From assembly GCF_904849725.1 (NCBI RefSeq), contig NC_058519.1, positions 106,070,881 through 106,134,880 of the forward strand: 64,000 nucleotides of DNA. Reading direction: 5' to 3'. Below are positions 55,280 to 64,000 of this stretch, one piece after another (within the stretch, counting starts at the first letter, position 1; each line of letters starts with the position of its first letter). The DNA comes from Hordeum vulgare subsp. vulgare (Eukaryota > Streptophyta > Magnoliopsida > Poales > Poaceae). The position numbers and the translations under genes are program-made. The notes beneath the pieces were generated by a model that saw only the letters and a list, made by a program, of their open reading frames with translations, was not told the origin of the DNA and did not search any database.

Positions 55280-58173
55280 GCATCCCCAAGCTTAATTCCT
55301 GCTCGTCCTCGAGTAGGTAAATGATAAAAAAGATAATTTTTGATGTGGAATGCTACCTAGCATAATCTTGATCATATAATCTAATCATGGCATGAATACT
55401 AAAACACGAGTGATTCAAAGCAATAATCTATCATTTGACATAAAGACAATAATATTTCAAGCATACTAACAAAGCAATCATGTCTTCTCAAAATATCATT
55501 GCCAAAGAAAGTTATCCCTACAAAATCATATAGTCTGACTATGCTCCATCTTCCCCACACAACGTATTTAAATCATGCACACCCACGGTTTTAGCCAAGC
55601 AATTGTTTCATACTTTAGTGTTCTCAAACCTTTTCAACTTTCACGCAATACATGAGCATGAGCCATGGACATATCACTATAGGTGGAATAGAATATGGTG
55701 GTCGTGGAGAAGACATAAAAGAGAGGAGATAGTCTCACATCAACTAGGCGTATCAACGGGCTATGGAGATGCCCATCAATAGATATCAATGTGAGTGAGT
55801 AGGGATTGCCACGCAACGGATGCACTAGAGCTTATAAGTGTATGAAAGCTCACAAAAGAAACTAGTGGGTGTGCACCCAACTTGCTTGCTCACAAAGACC
55901 TAGGGCAATTTTGAGGAAGCCCATCATTGGAATATACAAGCCAAGTTATATAATGAAAATTTCCCACTAGTATATGGAAGTGACAACATAGTAGACTCTC
56001 TGTCATGAAGATCATAGTGCTATTTGTAGCACAAGTGTGGAAAGAGGATAGTAGCAATTGTCCCTTCTCTCTTTTCTCTCATTTTTTTGTGGGCTCTTTG
56101 GCCTCTTTTTTTATTTTTTTATTTTGGTGGGCATCTTTGGCCTCTTTTTTGTAAATGGGCTTCGCTGGCCAGTTTTATTTCCTCACATGGGACGATGCTC
56201 TGTTAATAATGATCATCACACTTACAACTCAATACTTAGAGCAATGATGACTCTATATGAAATGCCTTCGGTAATGTACCGTGACAATGATTTAGCATAG
56301 CAATGACATCAAAAAAACGGACAAGCCATGGAAACATCATGCTAGCTATCTTACGATCATGCAATGGCAATATGGAAGTGGTGGCACATGTCATGAGACG
56401 GAACGGTGGTAGTTGCATGGCAATACATCTTGGAATGGCTATGAACATGCCATAATAGGTAGGTATGGTGGCTGTTTTGAGGGAGGCTATATGGTGGGTG
56501 TAATGCACCGGTGAAAGTTGCGCGGTACTAGAGAGGCTAGCAATGGTGGAAGGGTGAGAGTGCGTATAATCCATGGACTCAACATTAGTCATAAAGAACA
56601 CGCATAATTATTGCAAAAGTCTATTAGTCGTCGAAACAAGGTACTACACGCATGCTCCTAGGGGAAAGGTTGGTAGGAGTTACCCATCGCGTGATCCCGA
56701 CCTCCACACAAAGGATGACAATCAATAAATAAATCATGCTCCGACTTCATCACATAACGGTTCACCATACGTGCATGCTACGGGAATCACAAACCTTAAC
56801 ACATGTATTTCTAAAAAAACACAATTACTGACTAGCATGACTCTAATATCACATATTCATGTCGCAAAACTGTTGCAAGGAATCAAACATATCATATTGA
56901 GTGATCTGCAAGTTTTATGTAGGATTTTATGACTAACCATGTGAATGACCAACTCCTGTTAACTCTCTAAATAGGTATAAGTGAAGCATGAGAGTTTAAT
57001 TCTTTCTACAAAAGATATGCCCCCCTCTAACAAATATAAGTGATGCAAAAGAGCATTCTACAAATGGCGGTTTTCTATGTGTAGGGAAACAGACAATCCA
57101 AACTTCAAAAGATATAAGTGAAGCACAAGAAGCATTCTATAAAGTCAACCAAGGACTATCTCATACCAGCATGGTGCAAAAAAGAAAAAGTAAAAATAAA
57201 CACAAAAGACGCTCCAAGCATTTGCACATATCATGTGACGAATTAAAATATAGCTCCGAGTAAAATTACCGATAGATTATAGACGAAAGAGGGGATGCCT
57301 TCCGGGGCATCCCCAAGCTTAGACGCTTGAGTCTTCCTTGAATATTACCTTGGGGTGCCTCGGGCATCCCCAAGCTTAGGCTCTTGCCTCTCTTTATTCC
57401 TTCATCCATCATGCTCTCACCCAAAACTTGAAAACTTCAATCACACAAAACTCAACAAAACTTCGTGAGATCCGTTAGTATAATAAAATAAATCACCACT
57501 TCAAGTACTGTTGTTAACTCATTCTAAATTTATATTATTATTATATCTACTGTAATCCAAATTCACCATGGTTCATACCCCCGATACTACCCATAGATTC
57601 ATCAAAATAAGAGAACAATGCATAGAAAACAGAATCTGTCAAAACAGAACAGTCTGTAGCAATCTGTACTCTGTATACTTCTGATATCTCAAAAAATCTG
57701 AAAACTTAAGAACGTCTGGAAAATTTGCATATAAATCAGCAGAAAAAAGAATCAACTCAAAAGCTCTTCCAGAATAAAAATGAAAATTAATTTCGTGAGC
57801 AGAAAGTTTTTGTCTTTTCTCAGCGTGATCAAACAACTATCACCCAAACTAATCGTAAAGGCTTTACTTGGCACATTATTTTTAAAAACACAAAGGAATT
57901 GTACAAGGGGATAATTATTTTTGTGAGAAACTTCCATGAAAAATTCTACATTGTTTCCATGAGCATGAACACAAGTGTTCAAGGTCGACCCTCACTTCCG
58001 CAATGCATCACCTTTCAATCGCTTCTCTTTTTGAAAAAGTTTTAAGTTCCCCTCTATTTTTTTGTTTTTAAACTAAATAAAAGCACTCAACAGAAATAAA
58101 TGAATCTCTAAAACTTCCGGGTTGTCTCCCAGGCAGCTCTTTCTTTAAAGCCATTAAGCTAGGCATAAAGTGC
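55280..58173 (-). other. G2 internal non-coding region
   Basis: About 2.9 kb between the protein frame and the 3' LTR, including the doubled GCATCCCCAAGCTTAG motif at 57305-57380. Parts match 19150-21030. No supportable gene. Confidence 0.75.
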
Positions 58174-59400
58174 TCAAGTAATGGATCCACCCGGATCCCG
58201 AGGTATATCAAAGCCAATTTTAATTAGCAATGATTTGAAATTTAGTAGTGAGCACAAGGTAACATATATCAAGCAATGACGAAGTCTAACTCTCTTCCTA
58301 TGCATTGGCATGTCATAAAAGAACAATTCATGCACACCAAGTAAAGGCCAATACATAGCATAAGCAGTTTCTTGCAATTTTATCGTATTGGAAACATAGA
58401 GAGGTGGAGATGTAGTTCCTCTCTCATAATAACTACAAGTAGGAGCAGCAAGCACGTGCATATTATATTCATCAAAATCATCATGTTTAACATAAGGGAC
58501 TATAGCTAGCTCATCTTCATAAGCATCATTCATATTGGCAACATGGCCACAAGCATAGCATGCATCAAGTTCATCAAAAAGGGATATTTCAAACGAATCC
58601 AAGGGATCATAGCATTCATCCTTCGGTAAGAACGAAGGGAAATTAAATAATGTATGAGTAGAAGAGTTACTCTCATTAGAAGGTGTACACGGGTAGCTAG
58701 TCCTCTCTTCCTCCTTTTGTTCTTCGCTCTCCTCTTCATCTTTTTCATCTAATGAGCTCACAATTTCAGCATTTTCTTCTTTCATAGTTTCCTGCAAAAT
58801 AATAGTCTCTTCTTGGGAAGCATAGGATTTCTCCTTAAATCGTTCAATATGGGCATTATATTCATAATTAGTATAACAATAACGAAGCATAGACAATTTT
58901 TCAGATCGGTAAGGAGCATCATCATTATCATCGCACCTTTTAAACAGAGCCTCAATTTCATAAGCACCCATAAAAGCAACAAACTCTTCTATTTGATCCA
59001 CATCATAGTAATCATATATACCATTAGCATACGAAGCCAAGGTTCTATGATCATTAAATTCACAAGAAAAGGGAAGGTGTGGAGCCTTCATACTAGAGCA
59101 ACAAGTAACACCATATCTCTTGCATAGTTCCCAAGCATACCATTTCAACAAATGGATTTGATCCCATAAAAGTTTCCCTTTTTAAGTCAAGCTATAATCC
59201 CTAAAGTATCCACGTTGATCCAACATGTATCCCGTTATATAATTGAATGTGGCTTTCTCAGGATTATTAAAGAAGTGCATAATATTTTCCACATAACGAG
59301 CCTCGAGGGTTTTAGGAGGTTCCCCATCTCCATGAGTAGCAAGTACACCTAATTTTTTGGTATTTCGTGTTCCATATCCATAACTAAAGATAGAGAACAA
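58174..59400 (-). pseudogene. Unknown gag-like protein of G2
   Basis: A 325-codon minus-strand frame (59151-58174) continues upstream in the same frame past a TAA near 59180. The family start MDMEHE lies near 59380 but is out of frame by one base. The product is acidic, with YANGIYDYYDVDQIEEFVAF, a Glu/Lys-rich linker, a Cys-containing segment LDACYACGHVANMND, and the end DPGGSIT. There is no zinc knuckle, protease, reverse transcriptase or integrase. Its close relative is the broken frame at 21029-24132. Since the long frame survives in a polymerase-less element, the protein may have been kept for packaging or mobilisation; that is inference. Confidence 0.7.
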
Positions 59401-59504
59401 CTTAAAACAACAAATAAATCTACTTAGTGATAAAGCAAACAAGCACACACGAGGATATTCACCCCACGCTATTGCTCCCTGACAACGGCGCCAGAAAAAG
59501 GTCT

Positions 59505-61038
59505 TGATAACCCACAAGTATAGGGGATCAATTGTAGCCTTTCTCGATAAGTAAGAGTGTCGAACCCAACGAGGAGCTAAAGGCAGGACAAATATTCCCT
59601 CAAGTTCTATCGACCACCGATACAACTCTACGCACACTTTACGTTCCCTTTACCTAGAACAAGTATGAAACTAGAAGTACTTTGTAGGAGTGATAGGATA
59701 GGCTTGCAAGAAAGTAAAGAACACGTAAATAAAACTAGGGGCTGGTTAGATAAAGAAACAACTACAAGTGTCTAACGAGTGTGGAAAAGTGGTGGTAGGA
59801 GTTGCACAATTGTCCCTAAGCAATTGACTATGCTACTAGATCGATAACAAGTATCATGTGGGAGAGGCCTCTGCTAGCATGTCATCCCTTACTTGGAATT
59901 CTATGCACTTATGATTGGAACTATTAGCAAGCGTCCGCAACTACCAACGTTCATTAAGGTAAAACCCAACCATAGCAATAAGATATATTGGTCCCCCTTC
60001 AATCCCATATGCATCAATTTCTATGCTAGGTTTGAAGTTTCTGTCACTCTAGCCTGCCAATACATAGTCCTATCAACATACAACTAACCCTATGGTGTGA
60101 TCCACGCGCGCAATCATATGATGGGCACCAAAGGACAACAACATAACCACAAGCAAATTAAACCAATCATAGCAATTAATCAATCACCGATAGGACAACG
60201 ATAATCTACTCAGACATCATAGGATAGCAACACATCATTGGATCATAATATGTAGCATAAAGCACCATGTTCAAGTAGAGGGTACAGCGGGTTGCAGGAG
60301 AGTGAACCACTGAATATAGATGGGGGAAGATGATGGAGATGTTGGTGAAGATGACGGAGGTGTTGGTGTAGATCGCCGTCACACGATGATGTCCCGGGCG
60401 ACGTTCCGGCGCCGCCGGGAGAGAGGGGGAGAGAGCCCCCCATCTTCTTCTTCTTCCTTGACCTCCTCCCTAGATGGGAGAAGGGTTTCCCCTCTGGTCC
60501 ATGGTGTCCATGGCGGCGGAGGGGCGAGAGCCCCTCTGAGATTGGATCTCTCTCTGTGTGTCCTTCTGTTTCTGCGCTCCCAGATTCTGCGTTTCACCGT
60601 TTCTGAAATTCCAGGAGATCCGTAACTCCAATTGGGCTGAAATTTTAACACGATTTTCTTCCGGATATTATCTTTCTTGCGGCGAAAGAAGGGCAGAAAC
60701 CGCCTTAAGGAGTGGCCACCAGCCTGCCTGCCACGGACCCACCCCCTGGCCTCGGCGACAGGGCTTGTGGGCACTCCGTGCATCGCCTCGCGTCGATTGT
60801 TCTTCGCAAAAATCATAAATATTCCAAAAAAATCTCCGTAAGTTTTTAGTACGTTTGGACTTCGTTTGGTATGGATATTCTGCGAAACAAAAAACATGCA
60901 ACAAACAGGAACTGACACTCGGCACTGGATCAATATGTTAGTCCCAAAAATAGTTTAAAAAGTTGCCAAAAGAATATGAAAGTTGTAGAATATTGGCATG
61001 AAACAATCAAAAATTATAGATACGATGGAGACGTATCA
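59505..61038 (-). repeat. G2 5' LTR
   Basis: 1534 bp; borders the primer-binding site on its inner side and TACCA on its outer side. Confidence 0.9.
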
Positions 61039-61560
61039 TACCACTTAAAGGGGGATCAAGAAAAAGAAATACCTCCTGGTTATGGTTGAAAAGTTCACCA
61101 AATGGATCGAAGCAAAGCATGTGAGCTCTGCCAAAGCCGAGCTGGTCATCGACTTCATATCCGGTGTCGTACACCGTTATGGTGTCCTGCACAGCATAAT
61201 AACGAATAATGGATCCAATTTTACCACCCTTGAGGTAAAATATTGGTGCACAGACTTGGGCATCAAGCTCGACTATGCCTCGGTATATCACCGTCATACG
61301 AATGGACAATTCGAACGATCCAATGTGCTCATTATGAGTGGTATCAAACCTCGACTGGTCTGATCTCTTAAAGAATACGACTGCCACTCGGTGGAGGAGC
61401 TCGACTCCATACTATGGGGCCTGCGTATCACCCCGAATCGTTCAGCAGGGTACACACTGCTTTTCATGGTGTACGAGTCCGGAGCAGTCCTCCCTTGCTC
61501 TATCACTCACGACGCGCCTCGGGTGCGCATGTACAAGGAAAGAGAGACCAAGTTAGATTG
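61039..61560 (+). pseudogene. Gypsy H integrase core, 3' of the G2 insertion
   Basis: Continues the integrase cut at 53745: the Gly-Pro-Leu-Lys-Gly-Gly junction, then VEKFTKWIEAKHVSSAKAEL, IITNNGSNFTTLEV and HTNGQFERSN. In related integrases the second catalytic Asp sits in a TDNG context; here it reads TNNG, so the catalytic triad is broken. There is a frame shift near 61065 and a stop near 61360. Confidence 0.85.
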
Positions 61561-62583
61561 ACAAGATGAATTAGACGCATTGGAAGGCGAGCATGATATA
61601 GCTCGGGCCCGATCTTCTTTTTATCAACAACAGGCTCGGCGCTAACAGAGCAGAGTAGTTCGGGCAAAGGCATACAACATGGGCGAACTCATTCTACGCC
61701 TCCCAGAGAAGCAAAAGCATAAACTTAACCCCAAATGGGAAGCCCTTTCATAGTTGATGAAGACTTGACGAGAGGAGCTTATCACCTACGCAACCCAGAG
61801 GATAACTGCCTCGAGACAAACCCATGGAACGCAACTCGCCTTCGACGTTTCTACGGCTAGACTGATGCCGTCACCTTCTTTATGACCTTGATTTTTTTAT
61901 TTTTGCCAAGTTTTTCTTGTTTACTTTTGTAGGATTACTTAGATTTTCCCACGATATGTTCGGATCAACCAAACTGCTTCAAGCATTTATCAGAATACAT
62001 TCATGATAAATAGAATGTCCAAACCCGATAGCACCTGGGGGCTTCATACGGAAGTCGTTCAATGTATTTATTTCTCCTACATCTTTATGTACTATATGCC
62101 TCAACTCAACATCGATTTATGCAACTATATGTATCAATTGGACTTAAGATTCTTGCATTCCTGGGTTGCCTTGTTCCTATGCTTACCCTCTATGTTTCCA
62201 AAAGTTCGCCCAGGGGTAAAGGGAGCACCTCTACGATTCTTACGTCCGGTTCACCCTGATACGTACCTCAGACGGGTGAAGCCAAAATCTAGCATTTATT
62301 AAGAGACAGCTTGGTCGGCTGTGAATGAGGTTCATATAATCACCAATCTTGGCCACAAGAGGGGACCATTCCTCCCGAAATAGCAGCTATCTGCACTGAA
62401 CGGATACATAGCTATGACATCTACGTTTTATGTAGTAGCCCGAAGAAAGGAACCCATTGAGGAACTATTTTCTTTGGAAGATGTTTCTTACGTTGCATCG
62501 TAATATAACATAACCCCCCCTTGCGCTCTCTGTCTGTTTGCACCACATGGCCAGATTGCCTGGTTCTCAGAAATTAGTTCCTG
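61561..62583 (+). other. Gypsy H region between integrase and antisense ORF
   Basis: It begins with decayed integrase C-terminal sequence (to about 61860, ending at a Tyr/Gly-rich stretch) followed by AT-rich non-coding sequence. No independent gene. Confidence 0.6.
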
Positions 62584-63630
62584 TTACCATAGGATACACA
62601 GTACGGAACACTGCCCAGTTATTAACACGAGAGGTAGAAGCCGATGGCCGGTTAAAGACAAAGTTTTCGAGCACCGAAGGAGGTGTCTTGATACACGAAT
62701 TACGTATAACCACGTGCTAGGCGATTGGTCTGGATGATCTATTATGACATCTAAGGTGCAGTCTTCTTGTGAAAGGCGGGCACACTTGGTCATAAACCAG
62801 GTGAAGAGGAATCTCTTTACCATCCGGCCCTGCCGGCCCAACCCGGGCCATGTGCTCTGGATTAAGTTGGTAAAATGGGTATTCACCATAGCCCATGCCT
62901 CCTGATCTCCTTCTTGATAGGACGGAGTCTTCCATAGCTCAAAGCGACTCTGGGCTCCTTTAAACCGCTCGGCAAGCTCGGCCAATCCTTGCGGAGGATT
63001 TTTGTTTGGCCATAACGCTTTGATCATGCTCCTCACAACATTTCGATCTGGCTCATGCACAATGTATAACTCCTTCAGCAACCCCCCGACAGAGCTAACT
63101 TATTCATCGGGACACCCAGTCAAGAGACCTGATCAAAAGGAGCTACACGTTTTTGCGATCAACGCAATAAAAAGTGATTAATCACATTCCCGGTTGGGAT
63201 TTTGCTTACAGAATATGCCGTCCTTTAATTTGTGATTCTCTTCATGTTTTTGCACCAATTGAACTTTCGAATTCTCAGTTTATTTGGCTTGTCGTTTATT
63301 TTCCTCCTTGAGTTGGTTATTTTCCTCAGAACATCGCTTTAATATGCGATGACCAGCTTCAAGCTGGGATTCGGCATACCTATGAGAATATCGGGATGCA
63401 TCTAAATCTTTTGGCAATTGGTCAAAAGATTCGCCTGCTATGACAAAGTTCTTTGTTATAAAGGAAATCCCATGAAAATTAAGCACATTTCAAATAATTT
63501 TACTCACTTTGTGCTTCTGTGATTAATTTCTTCACCTCCTCCAGTTGAACCTTCTAGGCTTGCAATTCAGCGTGGCTTAACTCGAAATCCTTGGACAATT
63601 TTTTTTCCTGCTTTAGACCGTGCATGGTAG
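62584..63630 (-). pseudogene. Antisense ORF (aORF) of Tat-type Gypsy H
   Basis: It lies on the strand opposite to the polyprotein, between pol and the expected 3' LTR, the place where Tat-lineage elements (Grande, RIRE2, Cinful) carry antisense ORFs. Parts: a coiled-coil-like N-terminal stretch 63505-63627 (KKLSKDFELSHAELQA, a TAG, KVQLEEVKKLITEAQSE), a second segment at 63280-63486 (ASRYSHRYAESQLEAGH, EENNQLKEENKRQ), then 63081-62717 with ELYIVHEPDRNVVRSMIKAL, ELAERFKGAQSRFELWK, EAWAMVNTHF and, after a shift near 62845, HMARVGPAGPDGKEIPLHLV. I recognise the last block as a recurrent Triticeae hypothetical-protein motif. Function unknown; this copy is broken. Confidence 0.7.
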
Positions 63631-64000
63631 AAAAATATTATGTCGACCCTTAACTCAGCCGTCCCGACCAAATTAAGGCTCGAGGGCTATTAGGTTTGAA
63701 CTTATGTTCGGTTATCAAAAACCGATCACTTACGTGCAGATTGGAAGATATCGGCCTGGCAACTTCCGTGAGTCCGGCTCTTGGCTGGGGGGGCAAGAGA
63801 GGAGAAATGACTACACTAATCTTTAATCTTAGCACCTAATAAAAATTTCTTCAGGGATTTATCTAATCTTGGAGGGGGCATGGCCCCCCTTAAACACACA
63901 TAGCTCCGGCGTTGACCCGTCTCCCTTTTCACGTCAACCTCTTCGAGTCGTCACACATCAACTATGGCCTCAACACTTGGTTCTTTCACGAGGACATTTG
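63631..64000 (+). other. Gypsy H 3' region at the window edge
   Basis: Sequence past the antisense ORF. No LTR start or gene is visible before the edge. Confidence 0.4.

Larger units (their letters stand above)
53746..61038 (-). mobile_element. Non-autonomous Gypsy element (G2) with both LTRs
   Basis: A 7.29-kb minus-strand element. LTRs are 53746-55279 and 59505-61038, both 1534 bp, TGATAACCC... to ...GACGTATCA on the plus strand. The flanks GACCA and TACCA are a target duplication with one change. The primer-binding site TGGCGCCGTTGTCAGGGAG (minus strand) lies next to the right-hand, 5' LTR, and the polypurine tract AAGCTTGGGGATGC next to the left one. The 4.2-kb internal region encodes a single unknown protein and no polymerase. 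The LTRs differ at about 70 sites by eye (4-5%), so it is older than the Angela copy. Fatima-like by LTR wording. Confidence 0.9.

Noticed and set aside
1..64000. tRNA, rRNA, CRISPR, phage or bacterial operon features
   Set aside because: No cloverleaf, rRNA core or spacer array is visible; the TGGTATCAGAGC sites are retrotransposon primer-binding sites, not tRNA genes.

Overview
This window is nuclear DNA of a Triticeae grass, most likely from the wheat/Aegilops lineage. The evidence is GC-rich monocot coding sequence, plant introns, Stowaway and Tourist-like MITEs, a CACTA end with TTTGCCGTC subterminal repeats, and a nearly complete Copia element whose LTRs I recognise as the wheat Angela/WIS/BARE group. 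About two thirds of the window is transposable-element sequence. There is no sign of rRNA, tRNA or CRISPR loci.

Gene-bearing part (1-31 kb). At the left edge is the 3' part of a minus-strand plant mobile domain (PMD) gene with a Pro-rich repeat tail and a probable lesion (1-1953). Next is a complete minus-strand gene for an HRQ1-type RecQ4-like DNA helicase (3397-11242). I could splice it into 22 exons encoding 993 residues with an uninterrupted frame. Two nearly identical, single-exon cytosolic sulfotransferase genes lie on the plus strand (14213-15223 and 25959-26978). They belong to a duplicated block of about 1.5 kb and are separated by about 10 kb of nested elements: a Copia fragment, a CACTA end, a Gypsy remnant and an Angela-like solo LTR. 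Tail-to-tail with the second sulfotransferase is a 74-residue membrane-protein gene with its own TATA box (27319-27543). Upstream of that gene is a candidate Pack-MULE: about 110-bp imperfect terminal inverted repeats around a captured fragment of a leucine-rich-repeat receptor kinase (27739-29147). From 29.3 to 30.8 kb there is a cluster of MITEs.

Repeat part (31-64 kb). This is a Russian-doll nest that I could unpick from target-site duplications. A Sirevirus-like Copia (from about 31343) is broken at 35492 by a Tat-lineage Gypsy, whose 5' LTR is 35493-35941 and which runs past the right edge. That Gypsy is interrupted twice. The first interruption is a 4.2-kb solo LTR (39104-52174, target duplication GTTTA) that itself contains an Angela element (42574-51438, target duplication CTAGG). 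The second is a non-autonomous Gypsy (53746-61038) whose single large reading frame also occurs in the remnant at 19-24 kb. The host Gypsy's antisense ORF lies at 62.5-63.6 kb.

The cellular genes do not form a pathway. They are a genome-maintenance helicase, sulfonation enzymes duplicated in tandem, a small membrane protein of unknown role, and a PMD gene. The repeats explain the spacing and several of the broken frames.
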